9,094 bases of DNA, taken from the NCBI GenBank assembly GCA_963609725.1, contig CAVDLI010000068.1, forward strand, positions 1 through 9,094. The letters run 5' to 3'. The notes under the pieces were generated by a model. That model saw only the letters and a program-made list of their open reading frames with translations, made no database searches and was not told where the DNA came from. The stretch comes from UBA9732 sp963609725. Its GTDB lineage: Bacteria > Spirochaetota > Spirochaetia > Sphaerochaetales > Sphaerochaetaceae. Positions within the stretch are counted from its first letter, which is position 1; each line of letters opens with the position of its first letter. The position numbers and the translations under genes were made by a program. This document shows positions 1-5,860 of this stretch, piece by piece.

Positions 1-7
1 TCAAACT

Positions 8-58
8 CAATTGCAAAAGAATTCAATTGCAACAGCCAATTGCAACAGCCAATTGCAA
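8..58. repeat. CAATTGCAA tandem repeat array
   Basis: The 9-mer CAATTGCAA occurs four times, starting at 8, 24, 37 and 50. The last three copies are exactly 13 bases apart, and two full units read CAATTGCAACAGC; the first spacing is 16. The period is not a multiple of three, so this is unlikely to be a protein repeat. It lies just downstream of the minus-strand YhcH-family gene and may continue past the window edge. CAATTG is a palindrome, so neighbouring copies can pair as small hairpins, but there is no T tract of the kind expected for a terminator. Its role is unknown. Confidence 0.8.
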
Positions 59-113
59 TAAAGCTCAAATTTTTCAATCAAAATCTCTTGCAAACACAAT
101 ATTGCTCAAATTT
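56..113. repeat. 17-base direct repeat pair, 41 bases apart
   Basis: CAATAAAGCTCAAATTT at 56-72 recurs as CAATATTGCTCAAATTT at 97-113, with 15 of 17 bases matching. The second copy runs into the stop codon of the YhcH-family gene. Together with the adjacent CAATTGCAA array, it makes the whole first 113 bases repeat-rich and apparently gene-free. The function is unknown and it could be a remnant of local duplication. Confidence 0.6.
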
Positions 114-561
114 AATCTTCAATTCTAAAGCAAACTTTTTTCACTAAAGACGTCTCACCAAAAGAGACCCCGGTTTTATGCAACTCACCAGGAAAGAAAA
201 CAGCAAAACGCCCCTGCGTAGCTTGAAGTACAGAAACCGGCTCTGCATCAGTAAAACCAATATCACTAGAATTATTGAAATTCTCACATTGATTTTTCAA
301 TTCACGCCACGTTGTACTCATAAGTTCTTGCCCTTTTAGAACAATTTGAACACAAGTATGCTTTTTATGGAACTCAAATTGCTTACCGCCGGCACTTGTT
401 CTATATTCTGACACAACATAAGACACTTTTTCGTCATATGTAGAGTACGTGCCACACTCTTTCTCATACACATCATCATGGTCCATGACAGACGCAACAA
501 CACGCAAAGCAGGCAGCACTGGAACATAAAGCTCAAGCTGGTCTAACGAATCAAAAATCAT
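112..561 (-). CDS. YhcH/YjgK/YiaL family protein
   Basis: This 149-residue protein has the usual length and layout of the YhcH/YjgK/YiaL family (TIGR00022, cupin-like fold). It opens with MIFDSL, has a central E63-x-H65 followed by Q72 and a KGQE turn, and near the end the hallmark FFPGELHK (122-129, H128) and a final KKVCFRI strand. Family members are cytosolic and are often encoded near sialic acid or other sugar catabolism genes, but the exact reaction is poorly defined. The Asp usually found two residues before the Gln (as in YIDIQ) is Cys70 here. I chose the ATG at 561 rather than the GTG at 567 because it matches the family N-terminus and has GAGGTG at 570-565 as ribosome binding site. 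The gene starts 2 bases after the glycosylase stop, so it is probably coupled to it. No sugar catabolism gene is visible nearby. Confidence 0.88.
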   Translation of the reverse strand: MIFDSLDQLELYVPVLPALRVVASVMDHDDVYEKECGTYSTYDEKVSYVVSEYRTSAGGKQFEFHKKHTCVQIVLKGQELMSTTWRELKNQCENFNNSSDIGFTDAEPVSVLQATQGRFAVFFPGELHKTGVSFGETSLVKKVCFRIED

Positions 562-563
562 AC

Positions 564-1406
564 TCACCTCTTCTTGACATCAACACGTAGATTGTCGTTT
601 TTTGTAAAATAGCCCGATGTCCTTGCAAAATGGAAAATATACTGTTGGGCCACACCCGCATATTCTCCAAATATCTCTTTTGTTTGCTGTGGGAAAAATT
701 CAGCCATAGCACGCTTCATCCAAACATCAAGAGGAAAACAATCAAGCCTGTGACATCCAAATAAAAGTGCACAATCAGCAACTTTTGGGCCAATCCCCTT
801 TACTTTCATAAGAGCGCGTCTTGCATCATCTATTGGAAGTGTCTTTAGAGACTCCAAATCAATATCACCATAAAGAACAGCTTTTGCTGTATTTAGAATA
901 TAAGGAGCTCTAAATCCAAGACCAATGGATCTCAAATCTTTTTCACAAACAATATTTAGTGTTTTGGCACTTGGAAAACCGCCATTTCCAAAAACAGTAC
1001 ACATTTTGTCAATTATGCTCATAATGCGTTTTATATTGTTATTTTGAGATACTACAAAACTGCAAAGAGCTTCCCAAGAATCCTGATTTAGTATGTGTAT
1101 ACCAGGTGCATAAGAGCAAATATTTGCCATAACAGGCGATATTTTAGAAAAAGTAGTTTTAAGCTTTTCATAATCAAAACTTAAATCAAAATAATTTGAC
1201 CAAAACGGATTTTGAGTGACTGGAGATAAATCATCTTGAGAGACAATTAGAGTCTTGCAATTATTTTCAACTCCCGTTTTTACAGTCCAAAAACCATTAC
1301 AAAAACTTACTCTAAAGCACTGCCCGCTCAAAAGAGTTTCTTTGAGATTTAATGAACTTGCATTAACATGTGTTTCGTTAACATGTGCTTTTGTCTCTTG
1401 GCCCAT
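564..1406 (-). CDS. ogg: 8-oxoguanine DNA glycosylase/AP lyase, OGG1 type
   Basis: This 280-residue protein would excise 8-oxoguanine from DNA and nick the abasic site by beta-elimination. The N-terminal OGG domain has LNLKETLLSGQCFRV (19-33) and FW (39-40). The core has PGIHILNQD (101-109) and SFVVSQNNN (116-124). The helix-hairpin-helix/GPD motif is VKGIGPKVADC (202-212), followed by FPLDVW (224-229). K208, D227 and C212 match human K249, D268 and C253; human H270 is Trp229 here, which I recall as normal in bacterial OGGs. Length resembles clostridial OGG (about 290). The frame stays open to 1691, but that extension has no family similarity and overlaps the divergent gene, so the ATG at 1406 is preferred. 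It has no Shine-Dalgarno, but a promoter ends 7 bases upstream. The first 18 residues are an unconserved tail containing a small duplication. It is the first gene of a unit with the YhcH-family gene. Confidence 0.9.
   Translation of the reverse strand: MGQETKAHVNETHVNASSLNLKETLLSGQCFRVSFCNGFWTVKTGVENNCKTLIVSQDDLSPVTQNPFWSNYFDLSFDYEKLKTTFSKISPVMANICSYAPGIHILNQDSWEALCSFVVSQNNNIKRIMSIIDKMCTVFGNGGFPSAKTLNIVCEKDLRSIGLGFRAPYILNTAKAVLYGDIDLESLKTLPIDDARRALMKVKGIGPKVADCALLFGCHRLDCFPLDVWMKRAMAEFFPQQTKEIFGEYAGVAQQYIFHFARTSGYFTKNDNLRVDVKKR
565..572 (-). promoter_or_regulatory. Ribosome binding site of the YhcH-family gene
   Basis: On the minus strand AAGAGGTG sits 5 bases (counted from its GAGG core) before the ATG at 561. 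It overlaps the TGA stop of the upstream glycosylase gene (566-564). This decides the start in favour of the ATG over the in-frame GTG at 567, and suggests that ribosomes ending the first gene reinitiate on the second. Confidence 0.7.
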
Positions 1407-1413
1407 GGTTTGG

Positions 1414-1442
1414 ATTATAAAAACAAAATACGTCTTTAACAA
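1414..1442 (-). promoter_or_regulatory. Sigma-70-type promoter for the ogg unit
   Basis: On the minus strand TTGTTA (1442-1437) is followed, after exactly 17 bases, by a perfect TATAAT (1419-1414). The expected transcription start, 7-8 bases further on, falls on the A of the ogg start codon at 1406. This implies a leaderless or nearly leaderless message and fits the absence of a ribosome binding site. Predicted from sequence only. Confidence 0.7.
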
Positions 1443-1465
1443 TTGCTCTAATACAATTGCTCTAA
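1439..1465. repeat. Tandem 13-base direct repeat in the divergent promoter region
   Basis: ACAATTGCTCTAA occurs without mismatch at 1439-1451 and 1453-1465, a 14-base period. The first copy overlaps the -35 hexamer of the ogg promoter (1442-1437); the second contains the candidate -35 of the plus-strand transporter promoter (1457-1462). A protein bound here could control both directions. The core CAATTGC is shared with the repeat array at 8-58. An operator role is inference. Confidence 0.75.
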
Positions 1466-1485
1466 CAATAGATAAGAGATAAAAT
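1457..1485 (+). promoter_or_regulatory. Candidate promoter for the ABC transporter cluster
   Basis: TTGCTC (1457-1462) and TAAAAT (1480-1485) are 17 bases apart. The -10 matches consensus at 5 of 6 positions, the -35 at 3 of 6. The predicted start, 7 bases after the -10, is the A of the ATG at 1492. No Shine-Dalgarno lies at a normal distance (AAGAG at 1474-1478 is 13 bases away), so a leaderless transcript is plausible. Confidence 0.5.
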
Positions 1486-1491
1486 TCAAGT

Positions 1492-2379
1492 ATGAAAAAA
1501 TTTGCTTTAATATTTTTGCTAATTTCTTGTATGTCAGTTCTTTTTGCACAAGCTGTAAAAGAAGAAAACAATGAAAGTATAAGACTTGGAGTAATGCAAG
1601 GCCCCACAGGTTTTTCAAGTTCAATGCTTGGAGATGTTGCAAACATTGAAGTATATCCATCTCCAAACGAAGTAGTTTCTCGTCTTGTCAAAGGAGAACT
1701 TGATATGGCAGCTCTTCCTGCAAATGCAGTAGCAACGCTTTATAACAAAGGTGTAGATATTAAAGCTGTAGCTGTAATTGGGGAAGGAATGTTGAGCATT
1801 GTTGGAACTAACGAAGATGCAACAACATTATTTGTTCCAGGAACCGGCGGAACACCAGACCACATGGCAAAACTTTTGTATTCACAATATGAAGCCAATT
1901 ATTCTGTAACAGCACCGGCACAACTTGCACAACTTGTGATTGCCGGTAAAGCAGAACTTGCCATACTGCCACAACCTTTTGTTACAATGATTTTAGCACA
2001 AAACTCAAATGCAAAAATAATTGATAATGTACAAGAGAAATGGAAAGCTCTTACAGGTCAAGAGCAGTATCCAATGAGCATTTTGGTTGTAAGAAGCACT
2101 TACGCACAAAATAATATGTCTAAAGTTCTCAAGATAAAGTACGCTTATAAAAATTCTATTGAAAATATATTAAAAGACCCTGTAGCTGCCGGCCAAAAAA
2201 TTGAAGAATTAGGTATTATGAAAGCAGCGCTTGCAACACCTGCAATTGAAAATTGTGCACTTGTGTATAAGGATGAAAGTCTCGCAAAAGATGAAGTGAA
2301 TTCTTATTACAGTGTTCTTCTTAATCTTGCTCCAGATGCAATTGGTGGAAAACTTCCAAATGATGATTTTTGGCTGTAA
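1492..2379 (+). CDS. ABC transporter substrate-binding protein, NitT/TauT (NMT1-like) type
   Basis: This 295-residue protein is the extracytoplasmic solute receptor of the importer encoded at 3077-4540. It has a signal peptide: MKK, a hydrophobic stretch, then either a signal peptidase I site after A19-Q-A21 or a lipoprotein-like LISC with Cys13. The mature protein starts with RLGVMQGPTG (31-40), followed by SPNEVVSRLVKGELDMAALP (57-76), GTGGTPDH (117-124) and ELAILPQPFV (155-164). This layout is typical of periplasmic proteins of the nitrate/sulfonate/taurine/pyrimidine-precursor superfamily. The GPTG and ALP/LPQPF segments are recurrent in a clostridial and spirochaetal subgroup whose substrate I do not know. 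The start is firm because the next Met (14) would destroy the signal peptide. There is no usable ribosome binding site. mntP follows after 72 bases instead of the permease. Confidence 0.88.
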   Translation: MKKFALIFLLISCMSVLFAQAVKEENNESIRLGVMQGPTGFSSSMLGDVANIEVYPSPNEVVSRLVKGELDMAALPANAVATLYNKGVDIKAVAVIGEGMLSIVGTNEDATTLFVPGTGGTPDHMAKLLYSQYEANYSVTAPAQLAQLVIAGKAELAILPQPFVTMILAQNSNAKIIDNVQEKWKALTGQEQYPMSILVVRSTYAQNNMSKVLKIKYAYKNSIENILKDPVAAGQKIEELGIMKAALATPAIENCALVYKDESLAKDEVNSYYSVLLNLAPDAIGGKLPNDDFWL

Positions 2380-2451
2380 CTTAAAATCCAAACACCAAAC
2401 ACACAATAAAAAACGTCATTTGTGTTAACACGTAATGCATTTTGAAGTAGA

Positions 2452-3051
2452 ATGACCTTTATGCAATTAGATTTCGTATTTTTCTTGAACACTTGCCTTT
2501 TGGGCATTGGCTTGGCTATGGATGCTTTTTCTGTATCACTTGCAAATGGTCTTAGAGAACCTAAAATGAGTTTTGCAAGAATGAGCCTCATTGCTGGAAC
2601 TTTTGCAATCTTCCAGTTTGTAATGCCAATGACAGGATGGATTTGCATTCATACTATTGTTGAATACTTCAAAGCATTTGAAAAATTTATTCCTTGGATA
2701 GGTTTTGCAGTTTTAGCATATATTGGAATTGATATGCTCATTGAAGGCATTCATGCTAAGAGCGAGCAAGATGACAGCCACAAAGACAAGCTTTCATTTA
2801 AGAAGTTATTTATTCAAGGTGTTGGCACTTCTATTGATGCTTTGTCTGTTGGATTTACTATTGAGCAATATGATGTTTGGACAGCATTACTTGCATCTTT
2901 AATCATTGGAGTAATTACATTTGGAATTTGTATTACAGGTGTTCATCTTGGAAAACGCTTTGGTACAAAACTGGCAGGAAAAGCAACAATACTTGGTGGC
3001 ATAATCTTAATTGCTATTGGCATTGAGATACTTCTTAGTGGTATACTCTAG
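2452..3051 (+). CDS. mntP: Manganese efflux pump MntP
   Basis: This 199-residue inner-membrane protein of the MntP (YebN, formerly DUF204) family exports Mn2+ and protects against manganese excess. About six membrane helices are visible (roughly 8-30, 44-64, 78-100, 118-137, 144-165, 177-197). The two halves carry the family's paired acidic motifs, GLAMDAFSVSLANG (D24) and GVGTSIDALSVGF (D129). The C-terminus has GKRFGTKL and ILGGIILIAIGIEILL. The region 103-114 is a charged cytosolic loop. ATG 2452 is used, with a weak GAAG at 2444-2447; ATG 2461 is an alternative that would remove three residues. In many bacteria mntP is controlled by a yybP-ykoY Mn riboswitch or MntR, but the 72-base upstream gap is too short for the riboswitch. 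Its place between parts of one ABC importer is unusual. Confidence 0.92.
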   Translation: MTFMQLDFVFFLNTCLLGIGLAMDAFSVSLANGLREPKMSFARMSLIAGTFAIFQFVMPMTGWICIHTIVEYFKAFEKFIPWIGFAVLAYIGIDMLIEGIHAKSEQDDSHKDKLSFKKLFIQGVGTSIDALSVGFTIEQYDVWTALLASLIIGVITFGICITGVHLGKRFGTKLAGKATILGGIILIAIGIEILLSGIL

Positions 3052-3076
3052 TATTCTCTAAGAGAAAGAGGTTTAC

Positions 3077-3850
3077 ATGACCAAACAAAAAGACAAAACT
3101 TATAGATATGTATCAGTTTTATCTTCAATTTTCATAATCTTTGTTTGGTTTGCAGTCTCAAAATCTCTTAATGCACCAATTTTACTTCCTAGTCCCAGTG
3201 AAGTTTTAAGTACAATTATTGAAATATTCAAAACTAATGATTTTATTTCAAATGTAAGTGCAACAATAATAAGAGCCCTTATTAGTTTTCTAATAATAGT
3301 AATAAGTGGAACTCTTTGTGGAATATTGGCAGGACACTTTACAATCTTTAAGATGGCAATAATGCCCCTTGTTTCACTCTTTAAGGCAACGCCTGTTATG
3401 AGTGTAATTTTACTTGCATTCATTTGGCTCAAGTCTTCTTCTGTTCCAATATTTAGTGCTTTTCTAATGGCTTTTCCTGTTATGTTTGTTCAAACAATGG
3501 ACGCATACTCAAACATTGACCAAAAACTTGAGCAAATGTGCGCAGTATATGACATTAAAGGGACAAAACGCATACAAGTTCTTGTAATTCCATCATTAGT
3601 ACCATCAATCATCACTGGTGCAAGGCAAACTCTTTCTATGATTTGGAAAGTAGTAATTGCAGCAGAAGTAATTATACTACCAAAACAAGGTATAGGACGC
3701 TCATTGCAATTAGCACAAATACAGCTTGAAACATGTAAAGTTTTTGCATGGACTATTGTTGCTGTAATTCTTACAGTTCTTGGAGACACTCTTTTTGAGT
3801 TCTTACTAAAAAGTCTCCAGAAAAAATATTTTTCAAGGGAGGAAGAATAA
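3077..3850 (+). CDS. ABC transporter permease, SsuC/TauC/NitB type
   Basis: This 257-residue integral membrane subunit forms the channel of the importer. After a short cytosolic tail there is a first helix (about 11-29), then PILLPSPSEVL (34-44), which is characteristic of this family (COG0600). Further helices lie near 64-85, 92-116, 124-141, 187-201 and 222-245. The EAA loop that docks on the ATPase is visible at 152-183, with the sequence from EQMCAVYDIKG to IPSLVPSIITGAR. Length matches the family (about 250-260). AGAGG at 3067-3071 gives a good ribosome binding site for the ATG. It starts 25 bases after mntP and ends 3 bases before the ATPase gene, which indicates one transcript. A substrate cannot be read from the sequence. 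Confidence 0.92.
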   Translation: MTKQKDKTYRYVSVLSSIFIIFVWFAVSKSLNAPILLPSPSEVLSTIIEIFKTNDFISNVSATIIRALISFLIIVISGTLCGILAGHFTIFKMAIMPLVSLFKATPVMSVILLAFIWLKSSSVPIFSAFLMAFPVMFVQTMDAYSNIDQKLEQMCAVYDIKGTKRIQVLVIPSLVPSIITGARQTLSMIWKVVIAAEVIILPKQGIGRSLQLAQIQLETCKVFAWTIVAVILTVLGDTLFEFLLKSLQKKYFSREEE

Positions 3851-3853
3851 TAT

Positions 3854-4540
3854 ATGAAGATAGACTCTATCTCCAAGAATTTTGGAAAACAAGACATTAT
3901 TAAAAACTTCTCTCTTGAAGTACCAGAAGAAAGTATTACTTGCATAATTGGACCAAGTGGATGTGGAAAAACAACCCTTTTGAATATTATCTCAGGTCTT
4001 ATTAAACCAAATGAAGGAAGAGTTTCTTTTAGTAAAGAAGAACAAGGTATAAGTTATCTTTTTCAAGAACCCCGCCTCTTACCATGGTTTAATGTTTTAG
4101 AGAATGTAAAACTCGTACTAAATGGAGATGAAAATAAAGCTAGAGAAATACTTGAAAAAGTAGGTCTTGGAAGCAGTTTTTCAAAATATCCGCAAGAACT
4201 TTCTGGTGGGATGAAGCAAAGAGTTGCTATGGCAAGAGCTTTTGCTTTTCCTTCTAATGTTCTTCTTATGGATGAACCATTCCAGAACTTAGATGCAAAA
4301 CTCAAAAAAGATTTACTTGATGTTTTTCTAAATCTTTGGAACACAACTCAAAACAAAACTGTTTTATGGGTAACTCATGATATAACAGAATCATGTCTTG
4401 TATCTAATACAATAATTTGCGTATCAAAAAGCCCAATGAAAGTTAATAAGACATTTCAAATTTCAATTCCAAGAAAAGAAAGGACGGCAGAAAACACTGC
4501 CGCCCTACAAGCTCAAATTTATCAAACACTAATTGTTTGA
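3854..4540 (+). CDS. ABC transporter ATP-binding protein, SsuB/TauB/NitD type
   Basis: This 228-residue cytosolic ATPase powers the importer. All nucleotide-binding motifs are present: Walker A GPSGCGKT (33-40), Q-loop with Q71 in FQEPRLLPW, signature LSGGMKQR (116-123), Walker B VLLMDEP (136-142) with E141, D-loop with D147, and switch His175 in VTHD. The FQEPRLLPW segment is typical of the nitrate/taurine/sulfonate import ATPases (COG1116). It is a little shorter than many (about 240-260) because the C-terminus is trimmed. The ribosome binding site GGGAGG (3837-3842) lies inside the end of the permease gene. The final 60 bases also encode, on the other strand, the probable terminator of the tRNA synthetase operon (4471-4506). 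I see no convincing terminator for this cluster in the 76 bases before tyrS. Confidence 0.93.
   Translation: MKIDSISKNFGKQDIIKNFSLEVPEESITCIIGPSGCGKTTLLNIISGLIKPNEGRVSFSKEEQGISYLFQEPRLLPWFNVLENVKLVLNGDENKAREILEKVGLGSSFSKYPQELSGGMKQRVAMARAFAFPSNVLLMDEPFQNLDAKLKKDLLDVFLNLWNTTQNKTVLWVTHDITESCLVSNTIICVSKSPMKVNKTFQISIPRKERTAENTAALQAQIYQTLIV
4471..4506 (-). terminator. Rho-independent terminator of the gltX-glyS-tyrS operon
   Basis: On the minus strand AGGGCGGCAG (4506-4497), loop TGTTTT and CTGCCGTCCT (4490-4481) form a 10-pair stem with one G-U pair. TTTCTTTTCTT follows at 4481-4471, its first T shared with the stem. It lies 111 bases past the tyrS stop. On the plus strand the same stem has an A-C mismatch and no T tract, so it should act only in the minus direction. 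It lies within the coding end of the convergent ATPase gene. Confidence 0.8.
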
Positions 4541-4616
4541 ACGTTTATTGCAAAAACACAACTGAGGAAGTATTAAAATAATTTGAACAATTTATTTCGC
4601 TACAGTTCCTTGTTTA

Positions 4617-5849
4617 TCATTTTACAACAACACGCATAATACGTTTCTTTCCAGAACGCAAGATTAGCTCGCCGTCTTTGGCTTCATCTTTTGTGATAAC
4701 AGCCTTGATATCAGTGATTTTGTTGTCATTAACAAAACAACCACCGCCTTCAATAAGGCGTCTTATGTCACTCTTAGAAGAGCCAAGACCTGCTTCAAAG
4801 AAAAGATCAATAATGCCTTTGCCTTCACCAAGGTCAATATTGACTGTTGGCATAGCACTGCGGTCTGCACCACCACCAAAAGCAGCTTTTGCAGCTGCTA
4901 CAGCTTTATTAGCTTCTTCGTCTCCATGAATTATCTTTGTAATTTCATAAGCAAGTTTTGCTTTTGCATCATTGATATTCACAGAAGGATCTTCATATTG
5001 AGATATTTCATCAAGGCTCATGAACGTAAAGAGTTTCATAAACTTGATAACATCGGCATCTGCTATGTTTCTCCAATATTGGTAGAAATCGTAAGGCGAA
5101 TAAAGTGATGGGTCAAGAAATACTGCTCCCTGCTCGCTCTTTCCCATTTTTTTGCCGTCTGCTCTCATAATGAGGTTAAATGTTAAGCCATAACATTCAG
5201 GCCCGCCCATTCTTTGAATTAAGTCTATACCAGCTACAATATTGCCCCATTGGTCTGCGCCACCAATTTGAAGCATATTGCCATAATTTTTGTATAACAT
5301 GTAATAATCATAAGATTGTAAAAGCTGGTAGTTGAATTCTATAAAAGAAAGTCCTCTTTCAAGTCTTTGCTTTACGCCTTCAAAAGTAAGCATGCGGTTT
5401 ACAGAAAAGTACTTACCAACATCTCTTAAGAATTCAATATAATTTAATCCAACAAGCCAGTCTGCATTATTTACAATAATCCCTTTGCCGTAACCTTGTG
5501 GTGGCACTTCATCAAAATTGACAACTTTTGCAAGCTGTTTTGCTATGTTTTTTGCATTCTCTTCAATTTGAGAAGCAGGAAGAATTTTACGAAGTTCTGT
5601 TTTTCCTGATGGATCTCCAATAAGACCTGTTCCACCACCCACAAGTGCTATTGGTTTGTGGCCATGTTCTTGCAAAGGGTGCATGGCAAAGAAAGGAACT
5701 ATGTGCCCCACATGAAGTGATGGACCTGTTGGATCTGTGCCACAATAAAATGTGACAGGCCCTTTATCCATTAGATTTGAAAGACCTTCCAAATTTGTAC
5801 AATCTTTTACAAAACCTCTATCAATTAGAACCTGTAACGCTTTATTCAT
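4617..5849 (-). CDS. tyrS: Tyrosyl-tRNA synthetase
   Basis: This 410-residue class I enzyme charges tRNA-Tyr with tyrosine in the cytosol. The Rossmann catalytic domain shows YCGTDPTGPSLHVGH (35-49, HIGH motif 46-49), GGGTGLIGDPSGK (71-83), FLRDVGK (140-146), the tyrosine-binding QSYDYYMLY region (178-186), GGADQWGN (196-203) and the KMSKS-like KMGKS (234-238). A C-terminal S4 RNA-binding domain (about 340-410) includes SKSDIRRLIEGGG (358-370). Length is normal for bacterial TyrS (about 400-420). AAGGGG 7 bases before the ATG is a good ribosome binding site. It is the last gene of the synthetase operon, 11 bases after glyS, with the operon terminator about 110 bases beyond its stop. No defect is seen. 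Confidence 0.97.
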   Translation of the reverse strand: MNKALQVLIDRGFVKDCTNLEGLSNLMDKGPVTFYCGTDPTGPSLHVGHIVPFFAMHPLQEHGHKPIALVGGGTGLIGDPSGKTELRKILPASQIEENAKNIAKQLAKVVNFDEVPPQGYGKGIIVNNADWLVGLNYIEFLRDVGKYFSVNRMLTFEGVKQRLERGLSFIEFNYQLLQSYDYYMLYKNYGNMLQIGGADQWGNIVAGIDLIQRMGGPECYGLTFNLIMRADGKKMGKSEQGAVFLDPSLYSPYDFYQYWRNIADADVIKFMKLFTFMSLDEISQYEDPSVNINDAKAKLAYEITKIIHGDEEANKAVAAAKAAFGGGADRSAMPTVNIDLGEGKGIIDLFFEAGLGSSKSDIRRLIEGGGCFVNDNKITDIKAVITKDEAKDGELILRSGKKRIMRVVVK

Positions 5850-5860
5850 ACCAATACCCC

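Noticed and set aside
8..58. CRISPR array
   Set aside because: Units are 13 bases with no unique spacers, and no cas genes are present.
1407..1691. Longer N-terminus for the glycosylase, with the frame open up to 1691
   Set aside because: The extra 95 residues lack any OGG similarity, run antisense through the signal peptide and first part of the binding-protein gene, and would pass over the good promoter at 1414-1442.
2380..2451. yybP-ykoY manganese riboswitch ahead of mntP
   Set aside because: Only 72 bases are available, and the conserved paired-loop elements are not visible; the few pairings (AACACA/TGTGTT) are weak.
3054..3066. Hairpin TTCTC-TAA-GAGAA between mntP and the permease as a regulatory element
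   Set aside because: Five weak pairs just before the ribosome binding site are not enough to claim a switch or terminator.
4523..4539. Terminator for the transporter cluster (CAAACA/TGTTTG hairpin)
   Set aside because: The stem is six mostly A-T pairs, overlaps the stop codon and is not followed by a T tract.
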